Source: Adenophora triphylla var. japonica
Taxonomy: Eukaryota; Streptophyta; Magnoliopsida; Asterales; Campanulaceae
Direction: 5' to 3'
Assembly (NCBI GenBank): GCA_022495995.1
Contig: JAFEMH010000333.1
Coordinates: forward strand, 248,001 to 312,000
DNA: 64,000 bases
Shown here: positions 1-10,585 of the stretch, one piece after another
Layout of the letters: every line of letters starts with the position of its first letter
How positions within the stretch are numbered: position 1 is the stretch's first letter
Notes under the pieces: generated by a model
Database searches by the model: none
The model's input: the letters and a program-made list of their open reading frames with translations, nothing else
What the model was told of the DNA's origin: nothing
Position numbers and translations under genes: made by a program

Positions 1-676
1 ACATTGAACCTTCGGGTATGTTTTTAGCGCGCTCTGCATCAAAGTCAAGGCTGAAAAGCTAAGACTTCGAGTTGAGAACGACCTTCGATCTCAACTTTTA
101 AGTTTGACTTGTGAGGGAGATAGGCGTAAAAGCATACACTTAGGCTTTATGACACAAGTTAAGCCAAAAACCAACCAAGGTCTTGGATGAAGTGTGACAC
201 AAAGAGTTCATGGATTACATGGGCTAAGATGGGCTGTTTGGGACGACCCCGTACGCGCTCGAAAGGTATCTGGCAGACCAATCAAGCTGCAACTGAACGA
301 TCATCCCGGGTTGAGGGTTGTAGTGTGCAGTGTACCGAGGCAGCAGGTGCGAGTAGCGTGCGGTGTACCGAGGCAGCAGTGCAAGTAGTTTGCGATCACT
401 AAATTCTTTTTTTGAGTAAAATAGAAATTTTCAGAATGCGTTTTAAAGAATTTATGAGCAGTTCAAAATATATCACGAAGAATCAAGTTATGAACGGTAA
501 TGCACGAACATGTTATGATTTTGAATGAGATGAAAAATGTGACATCTTTTTTTTTTCGAAAACAACCCGATGTTTTGAACAACACACGCACACAAGAATG
601 AGAAAGGGTAAACGAAAGTTTGACCCACAGAATGCTTTTTAAAATGAGAGAGTTTTGAAAAAACATTGTTCGGTTT

Positions 677-693
677 CCCCAGCAGAGTCGCCA
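677..693 (-). other. F1 primer-binding site for tRNA-Arg
   Basis: On the minus strand this reads TGGCGACTCTGCTGGGG, the complement of the 3' end of plant tRNA-Arg(ACG) with one mismatch. It starts 2 nt from the LTR end. A tRNA-Arg primer is characteristic of Ogre/Tat elements, which supports the family call. Confidence 0.85.
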
Positions 694-777
694 ACTGAAA
701 TTACCCGGATCGCGCGCGCGGGGGACGCAGCGAGCGGCATTTCGCGGACTTGGGACCTCGCCTGGAAAATGAAAGGG

Positions 778-787
778 AGAGTCGCCA
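778..787 (-). promoter_or_regulatory. Second tRNA-Arg complement inside F1 LTR
   Basis: The minus strand reads TGGCGACTCT, the first ten bases of the F1 primer site, inside the context AAAACGGCGTGGCGACTC. It sits about 82-92 bp inside the LTR end. The same 18-base context occurs in the F2, F3 and F4 LTRs. Its function is unknown. Confidence 0.6.
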
Positions 788-1014
788 CGCCGTTTTGTAT
801 TATGAGCTCAAACTTTGAAAATGGCTGGTTTTTTGTGAAAAGGTGTCGTTTTGATTGGTAGCCAAAACTTGGAAAAGGCTTTGAAAAATGGAACGTTTTG
901 ATTGGTAGCCAAAACTTGAGAAAAGGCTTTAAATTGGAACGTTTTGATTGGTAGTCAAAACATGAAAAAAGGCTTTTAGGACCAGAGATTGTTAGGTTCG
1001 GAAGTCACGTTACG

Positions 1015-1046
1015 TTCCGGGAAAAGTATGTTGAGATCACCCGAAA
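1015..1046 (-). promoter_or_regulatory. Conserved LTR stem-loop (GGGTGA...CTTCCC type), F1
   Basis: In element sense, TTTCGGG pairs with CCCGGAA around an 18-nt loop beginning TGA, and is followed by a GTAAC..TGAC..CCGAA string. F2, F3 and F4 have the same layout with different but still complementary stem bases. A second small hairpin (CTCG/CGAG) lies beside it at 1050-1062. Confidence 0.55.
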
Positions 1047-1129
1047 TGCCTCGAATGACGAGTCTTTCTACCTTTCTCGAAATTTTATGTGTGTGTGTGT
1101 GTGTTGCATTTTGAAAAGGGGCTTGAATG

Positions 1130-1600
1130 ACAAGCTTTAATCTTGGTTTGAATGTCAAAAGTTGATTTGTGGTAAAAAGTGAGTGTTTGAATGACAAATG
1201 TCGGTTTTGAGTTTTGAAAAGAGGGTTAGAATGACGAACTTAAATCTTTAGTTTGAATGACAAACGTTGATTTTAATGAAAAGAGCGTTTGAATGTCAAA
1301 CATCGGGTTTTGAGTCGGAAATGAGCGTTTGAATGTCGAACTTAAATCTTTAGTTTGAATGACAAACGTTGATTTTAATGAAAAGAGTGTTTGAATGTCA
1401 AACGTAGGGTTTTGAGTCGGAAATGAGCGTTTGAATGTCAAACGTCGATTTTGAGTTGTTTTGAAAACGGAGTTCGAATGACGAACTTAAATCATTAGTT
1501 TGAATGACAAACGTTGATTTTAATGAAAAGAGCGTTTGAATGTTAAACGTCGGGTTTCGCGTTGTTTTGAAAAGGAGTTCGAATGACGAACTCCGGTTTT
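1130..1600 (-). repeat. Diverged tandem repeats in F1 LTR (GTTTGAATGNCAAAC units)
   Basis: Several 75-125 bp units repeat the phrases TTTGAATGACAAACG, TGATTTTAATGAAAAGAG and TTTTGAGTCGGAAATGAGCG. Each unit contains short inverted repeats GTTTG-(5 nt)-CAAAC. The open reading frames across this block are by-products of the repeats. Confidence 0.75.
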
Positions 1601-1661
1601 GAACCTGGTATTACATTGTTACCAATTTCATGAAAAAAGGCATTAAATGATATGCGATCGA

Positions 1662-1935
1662 CGAGTCAATTTGTGACTCGGACTTTCATAAGTAAATACT
1701 ATCACAAGCCAAATGGCTCGGACTCGTAAATAATAGTATTTAAAAGTGCGCTATTAACGGAATCAAACGATCCGGACAGTAAAGATATGATCGACGAGCC
1801 AAACGGCTCGGATTTGTAAAGTTGCGTAAATTAAATAACAATATCGACGGATCAAACGATCCAGACTTTGTAAATGACTTTCACGAACCAAACGGTTCGG
1901 ACGGTAAAGAACGAATCGACGGATCGAACGATCCG
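1662..1935 (-). repeat. Palindrome array with changing stems, F1 LTR
   Basis: Seven short inverted repeats with 4-7 nt loops are spaced 15-50 bp apart. The clearest are CGAGTC/GACTCG (1662-1680), CGAGCC/GGCTCG (1795-1810), CGAACC/GGTTCG (1884-1899) and CGGATC/GATCCG (1920-1935). Loops are mostly AAAC or GAAC. Stem sequences differ between units while pairing is kept. Confidence 0.8.
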
Positions 1936-2911
1936 GACTATAAATGACAGAAACGTAAAAAGGGGACTTGAACGGCGTTTTAACCCAAAATTACTTCTCT
2001 TACGGGAGAGAAGATGATTAGGGGGTAAAACGTATTGAACCCCGTAGACGGCGTTATGTCTACATTTTGATAGTTTCGACCGGATCGAAAATAGCATTTA
2101 ACGCGTAAATCAAGGCGAAATGAAGTTTTAGAGAGAGAGAGAGAGTGTTACCTATGGCTAGGGGTTGACTCTTTTGCTCGGGAGGACGTATACGGAATAT
2201 GGTTTGGTGTTTGGAAAGTGTTTCGAAGGTGTTTGGTTCGTGTTTGGTCGGAAAATGGGATTTTCACGCAAATCGAGACGAAACGGGGCTCGAGAGGGGG
2301 GTAGACTGCCTAGAACCGTGGAGTTTTGGGAGAGGGGTAATATTTATTCCTCTCTAAAACAAAACGACAGCCCTTGTAATTATAGGGGTGAAATTGTAAA
2401 ACAGGCCGGACGGCCTAAGGCTCAATTGGGGGGTTTTTTGGGTATTTTGGAAATTGCAGGGACTTGAAGAGAATTTTGGTTTTTCAAGTAAAACAGGCCG
2501 GACGGCCTAACTCTTAGTTTCAGGGGCATTTTGGTCTTTTCACCCTTAAATTTCATTGATGTGGATGGGGGAGGCCATGCATGCGTGCCATGTGTCCTGG
2601 TGAGTCACTAAAGCTAAGGTTTTTGTCCCGTTATTCTCGGTTTTGCCCGTTTTCTAAATAACTGTCCGGAAAATGTCCGAAACGCCCCCAGAAAGTTCCG
2701 AAAAGTGCATTTTTCAAGGAAAGTGGTACTTTTACGTGTGATAACGTGTGTTGAGTACACTTTGGTGTCGGGATGCACGGGGCAGTCCTGGGATGTCTTG
2801 TTGACTTGGGAATGGGGAGTTTAACGGGTTCCGGTTAACCTGGAAAAGGCCAGTTAACGGATTTCGGTTTACTTTTAACAGATTTTGACGATTCGGATTT
2901 GGGTACTTACA

Positions 2912-4011
2912 GGTTGGAAAAGGTTTCCCTTCTTTTTCGCAACTACTCTAGATCCTGGATCAGTGGGCTCCATCACCACGTCTATAAGCCCCTCGTTTTG
3001 CACATGTATTTCGACATCCTAAGGTGGACAGCCCCGGGCGAGGGTCCTATAGGGCAAACGGATCCCACCGACTGAGAGAGAAGAACGGTCCTAGGGTCTA
3101 GTGGATCACAGGAATTTTTCACGCACGATCGATGCGGATTATAGTCAATGTCAATGCCGTGAAAGTCAAGTCTTTTAGCCTTCAACGAAATTTCGGTAGA
3201 GCTTCGCTTGCGCGAGAGACGTTTGACTTCGGCATTGTCCAAGGAAAATAATAGGCATGGGTCGGACGTTAAAGTCGAATGGCACGGCGTCACATTGAGC
3301 GTTGTTGCATACTTTGTGCAAGTCAAAGTCAAAGTCAATGGCGGGGTCAAGATTTTGCCAATTTTGCCTAACAAAATTTCGGTATGGCTTCGCTTGCGCG
3401 AGGAATCTTGACTCTAGCATGGGCTCGGGTTTGACTTTTACATACCCCGTGCAAGTCAAAGTCAATGCCGGGGGTCAAAATTTTGCCAATTTTGCCTAAC
3501 GAAATTTCGGCATGGCTTCGCTTGCACGAGGAATCTTGACTTTTAGTATGGGCTCGGGTTTGACTCTTACGGGGGTATACGATGAGGTTGTATGACACGG
3601 TCTAAACCAAAAGTCACGGTTTTAAAAGTGTGACACGGACTAGTGCATTGGTCGACACTGGCTGCCATGGGCAGTTTGGGATGATTACGTGCGCACTCGG
3701 GAGCATCGTAACACTGTCCGTGACTGAAGCTGAACAACCATCCCGGGTTGAAAGACGTGCGTGCAAAAGTGTACAGGATATATATGGTGTGCGTAGTGTG
3801 CGGTCTCCTAAAAATTCTTTTTTGAGTTAAAATAGAGATTTTCATCATGTGTTTTAAAAGAATGTTTTTTGGGATGGGGAAAATGCATCACATAAGCACG
3901 TAAATTTTCTGGAACCGGGCCAGAATCAGGACTGAATAGCCCCAAGTCGCCACGGTTTCCAGATTAACCTCAAATAAAAAGTGTCCTGGTGGAACTGCGA
4001 ATGAAGCCGCC
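2912..4011 (-). mobile_element. F2 leader region, copy 1 (left part)
   Basis: This is untranslated leader of the minus-strand F2 element, between the inserted F1 element (ends 2911) and the F4 solo LTR. At 3130-3590 it holds about three diverged repeats of some 120 bp with phrases CGAAATTTCGGCATGGCTTCGCTTGCGCGAG and GGGCTCGGGTTTGACTTTTAC. A matching block lies at 10586-11293 and continues at 16403. No coding potential was recognised. Confidence 0.7.
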
Positions 4012-4157
4012 TGTGATGAATGTGTATCCGAAAATTTTCCCATTTTTGTTTGAAAAAATCAACGAAACGGAGTCGCCACGCCATTTTAATTTTGAGGGCC
4101 AAAACTTTGAAAAAAGCTCGAGATCAGAGATTTAGGATTCGGAGGTCATGTTACACG

Positions 4158-4184
4158 CCGGGAAGGACGTTAGTGTGCACCCGG
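4158..4184 (-). promoter_or_regulatory. Conserved LTR stem-loop, F4
   Basis: CCGGG pairs with CCCGG around a 17-nt loop beginning TGC in element sense, followed by GTAACATGACCTCCGAATCC. An adjoining CTCGTAAAACGAG hairpin lies at 4190-4202. Confidence 0.55.
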
Positions 4185-5404
4185 AATGCCTCGTAAAACG
4201 AGTCTTCCAAGCTGAAAATCATTTGTGTGTGTGTGTGTGTGTGTGTTTTGGCCAAAATACTTTGAAAATCAGAAAAGTAAAATTTGGGATATCTTTTTAA
4301 GACTTTAAACTGATCCCATGATTTTTTGGAAGATTTTTGGATTGAGATTTGGTACTCAAAAGACCTTTTGAAGTTGAGAGCCATTTCTGCCAGAATGAAA
4401 AAGGCAGTGGACCTTTGATTTTGAAATGTATTCAAGGGTCTTAAAACTTCATAATCTGGATAAACTCAGAGAATGAAAGTTGTTCTAGACACCTTAAATA
4501 AGGTTTTTGCGAAGGAATTTTCCATTTTGGAGAAGATTTGATGGGTCAAAACCTTCTGGAAACCTCAGATATGAGATCTGGATTCCCAGAAGCTGATGAA
4601 CTAGCCTCTGAAAGAAAATTTGAAAAGAGGAGTTTTACTCACCCAAAAAATAAAGTAAAAATATTTCTGGAAAGCTCTGGATGTTGGCTACAAAAAATGT
4701 TTTGTAGTCAACACCAAATTCCAAGTTCATCTGTGTCCAAAAATTAAGACAATGGACTGAGGTCTGGGAAAATTGCTACTGGACAGCAACTTCTCAAGAA
4801 AGAAAATATGATTTTAAGGGGGGTTTTGCATCCATGCTTGTTCCCATTTCCCTAGGTTTTGGTTAGTGATCACTAGACATTTTAGTGGTGAATCAACTAT
4901 ACCAAACCATCCTTGGGGTACATTAGGACTAAGCATTTCATTTGCTTGGGAAGGGGATTTTTATCCTTTGAAAATGAGATTTTATGCTTGAAAATGGTTT
5001 TTAGGGTTTTGAAAATGAGTTTTCTTTGCAAGAAAGTAAGAGAACTTGAAAATAATGTTGATCTTTGTAGAAGATCATCCATGGAGATGGTCTCCCATGG
5101 TGATCTTCTTAGATCTAGAGCAAGAAGATGAAAGAACTACATTTTGTAGTTTGCAAATGCATGCATGGTTGAGATTTAGGGTTAGGAGAAGGAGGGTTTA
5201 CCAATCTTCCTTGTGTTCTTGAGTGTTTGGCTTGAGTGTATGAGTGTTTAGGGCTTTAATATGAGAGTGAGTGGATGAGTATGAGTTGGGAAAGATTGGA
5301 GAGAAAAAGGTGACAATTCTTGAAGAATTCTCACTGTTTTCTCTCTATATTTCGCCGTGAGGTTCGGTCAAAATGTGTTGTTCCTCTCTATTTTTGTGGA
5401 CTCG

Positions 5405-5426
5405 GAGGGCTCAATTTATAGCCCTC
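5405..5426 (-). promoter_or_regulatory. TATA box of F4 LTR inside an inverted repeat
   Basis: GAGGGCT and AGCCCTC form a perfect 7-bp inverted repeat around an 8-nt centre. The minus strand reads CTATAAATTG across it. This is the likely LTR core promoter. Confidence 0.5.
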
Positions 5427-5754
5427 TGAAATTGACAATCCCATCCGCGCGGATAAACCCCGGCGGCGTGCCTTGTTCATTAAATGCACCTCCAGACTTT
5501 GGACAAGGGGAATATTTCTTTTCAAAATTCAAATTGACCGGCATTATGTTTCCAAAGATTTCTATTTGTGGTTTTATTCTTTTGTTTTTCTTTTTTAAGA
5601 TTCTTTTTAAGGTTTAACCTTAAATAACAATGCCCATTTTACCCTCACTTTGTTAGAAAAGTTAGGATTGTTAGGAATTGTTAGAAATGTTATAACTTTC
5701 GTTAATTTTCTAACGAAAATTCTAACAAGCTCAAATTGGAGCACTTACACCGCC

Positions 5755-6061
5755 CGGCTCAGATCAAGGCAGATCAAGCCGTCTAGCTGGATTCAAAAGT
5801 TTTCCAGGTTCCAATTTGCTTCATTTCCAAACTGTTTTTCCAGGAATTTTTGGCAACCTTCAGCTTCAGAATGGCACCTGTTCATTATTCAGAGTATGCA
5901 CAAGCCAAAAATAATATAAAAGATGCATGCAAAATAGAAAATTGCACAAGCACAAAGATCGGACCCGAGACGGAAGGCTAAACCTCGCAAATGTTTCCAA
6001 CGCTTCTTATAAAAAAAGAAGTTTGGAAAACATTTACATTTCCCCAGTGGAGTCGCCAAAC
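5755..6061 (-). mobile_element. F2 leader region, copy 1 (right part, next to PBS)
   Basis: This continues the F2 leader after the solo LTR. It is colinear with 16,811-17,117 in the second duplication copy. No open frame is shared between the two copies beyond what sequence identity forces. Confidence 0.7.
6042..6058 (-). other. F2 primer-binding site for tRNA-Arg, copy 1
   Basis: The minus strand reads TGGCGACTCCACTGGGG, one mismatch from the F3 site. It lies 3 nt from the LTR end at 6062. Confidence 0.85.
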
Positions 6062-6218
6062 TGTGAATGTGGCCCCGGAACGTTTTCTTTTTACGAAAAA
6101 AGGGGTCGCCGTTCACCTCAGTTTGAAGACACCGGTTTTATGAAAAAACGGAGTCGCCACGCCATTTTGATTTCCTCAAAACTTTGAAAAAAAGGATAAG
6201 GATTCGGAGGTTAAGTTA

Positions 6219-6254
6219 CTCCTTGGGAAGAACGTTTGGCGTTCACCCAAGGAG
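6219..6254 (-). promoter_or_regulatory. Conserved LTR stem-loop, F2 copy 1
   Basis: CTCCTTGGG and CCCAAGGAG form a perfect 9-bp stem around an 18-nt loop that begins TGA and ends CTT in element sense. This is the longest version of the hairpin shared by F1-F4. Confidence 0.6.
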
Positions 6255-7559
6255 CCTTGTAAAAAGCAAGTCTTCCTAGGTCCAAAATTTGTGCTTGTTT
6301 ATGTGCTTGTGTGCATGCATGATTTGAAAAGAGAAAGAGATGTGCCAAGTTTATCTTCCAGACATAAAAACCATTTAAGAAGGTTTTAGCTGGGGATACT
6401 TTGGTTTTGGTGTTTTCGGGATTTTGATCTCGTGCTCTCTTTGGACTTGTAATCATCATGACGGGACTTATCTACCCTCCCGTTAGATTAATTAACCATG
6501 ATAGGCGTAGGAGCCTTGGTTTGTCTTAAACTAACATTCCTTGGGGATTTAGTCACATGTTATTAAAAGGGGCTTGTCCTTAAGTCCAAGAATGAGACTC
6601 TTTAGAAAATAATGATTCTTTGTCCATCGATCCTACATCTTGAGACGATGATGATTCGTAGGGACATTTTTATGTCGTCTCAAGGGATTGTCGGAGATTT
6701 TGGAACTAAGACTCATTGTGTTCTAAATGGACAAGGATTGTGGCATTTTTATGATGGGATTGATGTAAATATGGAGTCTTTACACCTATCCTCACCATGG
6801 AATGCATCAAGAACCACGGGACTAGGGGAATGGGATGTAAAGATTGGATCTTTAAGTTCATCCTATGTCTTTTTGTGCCTTAGAAGGCTTTTAGACAATC
6901 CTTGGAGAAAAAGATCCATCTTTAGGGACAAGGGGGAAATAACTTTAAGGTAAAGATTGCATTTTTAATATGAACAATACAATGAGTATCATTAAACTAA
7001 AGACATAATATAAAAGGGATGATCTTTATGGCTTTTCCTATGTCCTTAAGACCTCATAAGGTAGACAATCCTTGGAAAGCCAGATCAAGAGAAGGGGACG
7101 ACATAATATGAATAAAGATTGCATTTTTATACATAAAAGTAAAGGGAAATCACATTATCATATGATAGATCTTCCCTAGAACAAGTCACTTGTGGAACCT
7201 TGTTCATCCTAGGGAGAGGATCTCCATTGAATCCTTTGTGTAAGGGGAGTGGGAAATATGATGATTACATTGCAAAGATCAAAGCTTTATAATAATAAAT
7301 GAAGATAAATGACAAGTAATAATAGAACAAGAGGATATAGGAGTAAATCAAAGGTAAAGGAAGGAGAGATTACCAATATTGGTTTCTCTATCTCCCAAGG
7401 AGATTTTCCTAGGCAATATCTATTTAGGAATATATTAAGGTAGGATTAGTGTATGAGAGAGGGGGGTTTTATGTGATTTTTGTTACTAGAATTCGAGGGG
7501 CTATTTTGACAGAGTAACAGTGCTCAAAATTCTATATTAAAATGAATAGAGGAGGCCTC

Positions 7560-7567
7560 TATTTATA
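7560..7567 (-). promoter_or_regulatory. TATA box of F2 LTR
   Basis: TATAAATA on the minus strand, within GCCTATAAATAGAGGC, whose flanks GCCT/AGGC are complementary. The second copy is at 18618-18625. Confidence 0.55.
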
Positions 7568-7710
7568 GGCATCTGGTGTGCTTCTAATGAAGCCGCCCGG
7601 CGAGATCTCTTGGCTAATAAAGCCGCCCGGCGTCATCCACCATCGTGTCAGCATGTTTCTAGATTCATGCAAGGTGGCTGCTTGGAAGCTTCTTTCCAGC
7701 GAGGTCCTGT

Positions 7711-8167
7711 TGTGAGTACCCCGACCCGAACTCGTGTTTTTGGGTCTGCTTATTTATTTAGATATATTTAGTTTTGGGCTTGTCCAAAATTATTTATTTA
7801 TTTGCATTATTTTTTGGGCTTACCCAATTAGCCATTTACATTAGTTTTGGGCCTACTTCCCTTCGACCCAATCTGCCCTGAAAAAGACCGGTGTCGTACG
7901 ACATCCCAAGGAATTATCAGGCAGCGTTAAATAAGGATTTTTATCCTCATTTTAACAACAAGAACAAAAAGGGGGACGTGCACTTTCTCTCACAAAACGC
8001 AAAGGGAGGCCTCTCTCTCTATATACGCAGTCGTCTTCCTCACCACTCACCGGTGACCCAATCCACCTCCAACCCCCCTTCCTCACCTAGCTCACTCTCT
8101 ACTCCAAAGCAATCGCTCCCTCACCTCTATCTCTCTACCCAAATAAACAGAACGCTCACTCTCTCTC
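7711..8167 (+). repeat. F3 LTR fragment at the duplication edge
   Basis: These are the first 457 bp of the F3 LTR (starts TGTGAGTACCCCGACCC), identical in layout to 18769 onward. It is cut at the duplication junction, so it is not an independent insertion. Confidence 0.9.
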
Positions 8168-10585
8168 TATGAACGGTAATGCACGAACATGTTATGATTT
8201 TGAATGAGATGAAAAATGTGACATCTTTTTTTTTTCGAAAACAACCCGATGTTTTGAACAACACACGCACACAAGAACGAGAAAGGTAAACGAAAGTTTG
8301 ACCCACGGAATTCTTTTTAAAATGAGAGAGTTTTGAAAAAACATTGTTCGATTTCCCCAGCAGAATCGCCAACTGAAATTACCCGGATCGCGCGCGCGGG
8401 GGACACGGCGAGCGGCATTTCGCGGACTTGGGACCTCGCCTGGAAAATGACAGGGAGAGTCACCACGTCGTTTTGTATTATGAGCTCAAACTTTGAAAAT
8501 GGCTGGTTTTTTGTGAAAAGGTGTCGTTTTGATTGGTAGCCAAAACTTGGAAAAGGCTTTGAAAAATGGAACGTTTTGATTGGTAGCCAAAACATGAGAA
8601 AAGGCTTTAAATTGGAACGTTTTGATTGGTAGTCAAAACATGAAAAAAGGCTTTTAGGACCAGAGATTGTTAGGTTCGGAAGTCACGTTACGTTTCGGGA
8701 AAAGTATGTTGAGATCACCCGAAACGCCTCGAATGACAAGTCTTTCTACCTTTCTCGAAATTTTGTGTGTGTGTGTGTGTTGCATTTTGAAAAGGGGCTT
8801 GAATGACAAGCTTTAATCTTGGTTTGAATGACAAACGTTGATTTGTGGTAAAAAGTGAGTGTTTGAATGACAAATGTCGGTTTTGAGTTTTGAAAAGAGT
8901 GTTAGAATGATGAACTTAAATCTTTAGTTTGAATGACAAACGTTGATTTTAATGAAAAGAGCGTTTGTATGTTAAACATCGGGTTTTGAGTCGGAAATGA
9001 GCGTTTGAATGTCGAACTTAAATCTTTAGTTTGAAAGACAAACATTGATTTTAATGAAAAGAGCGTTTGAATGTCAAACGTAGGGTTTTGAGTCGGAAAT
9101 GAGCGTTTGAATGTCGAACGTCGATTTTGAGTTGTTTTGAAAACGAAGTTCGAATGACGAACTTAAATCTTTAGTTTGAATGACAAACGTTGATTTTAAT
9201 GAAAAGAGAGTTTGAATGTCAAACGTCGGGTTTCGCGTTGTTTTGAAAAGGAGTTCGAATGACGAACTCCGGTTTTGAATCGGGCATTACATTGTTACCA
9301 ATTTCATGAAAAAGGGCATTAAATGATATGCGATCGACGAGTCAATTTGTGACTCGGACTTTCATAAGTAAATACTATCACAAGCGAAACGGCTCGGATT
9401 CGTAAATGACAGTATTTAAAAGTGCGCTATTAACGGAATCAAACGATCCGGACAGTAAAGATACGATCGACGAGCCAAACGGCTCGGATTTGTAAAGTTG
9501 CGTAAATTAAATAACAATATCGACGGATCAAATGATGCAGACTTTGTAAATGACTATCACGAACCAAACGGTTCGGACGGTAAAGAACGAATCGACGGAT
9601 CGAATGATCCGAACTGTAAATGACAGAAACGTAAAAAGGGGACTTGAATGGCGTTTTAACCCGAAATTACTTCTCTTACGGGAGAGAAGATGATTAGGGG
9701 GTAAAATGTATTGAACCCCGTAGACGGCGTTATGTCTAAATTTTGATAGTTTCGACCGGATCGAAAATAGCGTTTGACGCGTAAATCAAGGCGAAACGAA
9801 GTTTAAGAGAGAGAGAGTGTGTTACCTATGGCTAGGGGTTGACTCTTTGGCTCGGGAGAACGTATACGGAATACGGTTTGGTGTTTGGAAAGTGTTTCGA
9901 AGGTGTTTGGCTCATTTTTGGTTGGAAAATGGGATTTTCACGCAAATCGAGACGAAATGGGGCTCGGGAAGGGGGTAGACTGCCTAGAACCGTGGAGTTT
10001 TGGGAGAGGGGTAATATTTCTTCCTCTCTAAAACAAAACGACAGCCCTTGTATTTATAGGGGTGAAATTGTAAAATAGGCCGGACGGCCTAAGGCTCAAT
10101 TGGGGGGTTTTTTGGGTATTTTGGAAATTGCAGGGACTTGAAGAGAATTTTGGTTTTTCAAGTAAAACAGGCCGGACGGCCTAACTCTCAGTTTCAGGGG
10201 CATTTTAGTCTTTTCACCCTTGAATTTCATTGATGGGGATGGGGGAGGCCATGCATGCGTGCCATGTGTCCTGGTGAGTCACTAAAGCTAAGGTTTTTGT
10301 CCCGTTATTCCCGGTTTTGCCCGTTTTCTAAATAACTGTCCGAAAAATGTCCAAAACGCTCCCGAAAAGTCCCGAAAAGTGCATTTTTCGAGGAAAGTGG
10401 TACTTTTACGTGTGATAACGTGTGTTGAGTACACTTTGGTGTCGGGATGCACGGGGCAGTCCTGGGATGTCTCGTTGACTTGGGAATGGGGAGTTTAACG
10501 GGTTTCGATTAACCTGGAAAAGGCCAGTTAACGGATTTTGGTTTACTTTTAAGAGATTTTGACGATTCGGATTTGGGTACTTACA
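8168..10585 (-). mobile_element. F1 fragment, copy 2 (leader end, PBS, LTR)
   Basis: Duplicate of 489-2911. PBS at 8355-8371 has decayed (AGAATCG instead of AGAGTCG on the plus strand). LTR 8374-10585, 2212 bp. Its hairpin (8691-8726) pairs better than copy 1. Its TATA box reads TATAAATA (10051-10058, minus strand), where copy 1 has TATAATTA. In the palindrome array some units have decayed (for example GGATCAAATGATGC at about 9526). Confidence 0.85.

Larger units (their letters stand above)
1..2911 (-). mobile_element. F1: Ogre/Tat-like Ty3/Gypsy element, 5' end (leader, PBS, 5' LTR)
   Basis: This is the 5' end of a minus-strand LTR retrotransposon whose remainder lies left of the window. 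From right to left it has a 5' LTR (696-2911), a 2-nt spacer, a primer-binding site complementary to tRNA-Arg, and an untranslated leader (1-676). No gag or pol can be seen. The leader at about 150-460 is a diverged relative of the F2 leader at 3600-3850, including a shared ATCCCGGGTTGA stretch, so F1 and F2 are sister families. The right edge ends in ACTTACA, followed by GGTTG as a predicted target-site copy whose partner is outside the window. F1 is inserted in the leader of F2. Confidence 0.8.
696..2911 (-). repeat. F1 5' LTR (2216 bp), copy 1
   Basis: The LTR is bounded by TG...CA: in element sense it begins TGTAAGTACCCAAATCC and ends AATTTCA next to the primer site. It resembles the start of the F3 LTR (TGTGAGTACCCCGACCC). 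Inside are the conserved hairpin module at 1015-1046, a TG microsatellite near 1087-1103, diverged tandem repeats at 1130-1600, a palindrome array at 1662-1935, two AGGCCGGACGGCCT palindromes near 2406 and 2494, and a degenerate TATA region at 2378-2386. Copy 2 lies at 8374-10585. Confidence 0.85.
4012..5749 (-). repeat. F4: solo LTR of a fourth Ogre/Tat-like family (1738 bp)
   Basis: This is an LTR without any internal sequence. It is bounded by TG...CA and flanked by a perfect 5-bp duplication CCGCC (4007-4011 and 5750-5754). The second copy of the block (16,800-16,815) reads straight through the empty site. It carries the module seen in F1-F3: the AAAATGGCGTGGCGACTC context at 4066-4083, the hairpin at 4158-4184, and a TG microsatellite at about 4224-4246. 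Element orientation is minus. It formed by recombination between two LTRs of an inserted element. Confidence 0.92.
6062..7710 (-). repeat. F2 LTR, copy 1 (cut by F3 insertion)
   Basis: This is the F2 5' LTR in minus orientation. It ends where F3 inserted (CCTGT at 7706-7710 is the F3 target site). The conserved hairpin is at 6219-6254, the second tRNA-Arg complement at 6150-6159, and a TATA box (TATAAATA on the minus strand) at 7560-7567. A diverged tandem repeat of about 130 bp lies at about 6830-7150. Two GCCGCCCGGC palindromes lie near 7590 and 7622. Confidence 0.85.
489..8167. repeat. Tandem segmental duplication, copy 1
   Basis: This block contains the F1 leader end, F1 LTR, F2 leader, F2 PBS, F2 LTR and the first 457 bp of the F3 LTR. 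It is repeated in the same order and orientation from 8168 to about 19,228. The junction CTCTCTCTAT|GAACGG at 8167-8171 joins F3 LTR sequence (continuing as CTATATACGC near 19,228) to the F1 leader (TTATGAACGG at 488-497), sharing the 3-bp microhomology TAT. Copies differ by scattered substitutions, so this is not an exact assembly repeat. The F4 solo LTR is present only here. Confidence 0.85.

Noticed and set aside
6042..6058. tRNA-like 3' ends (CCCCAGTGGAGTCGCCA) at F1 and F2
   Set aside because: Only the primer complement is present, with no acceptor stem, D-arm or anticodon arm around it. It is a PBS, not a tRNA gene.
6612..6953. 113-codon frame in the F2 LTR
   Set aside because: The second copy (17,650-18,010) is frameshifted and shorter, and the region is made of diverged tandem repeats. 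No sign of selection on protein.
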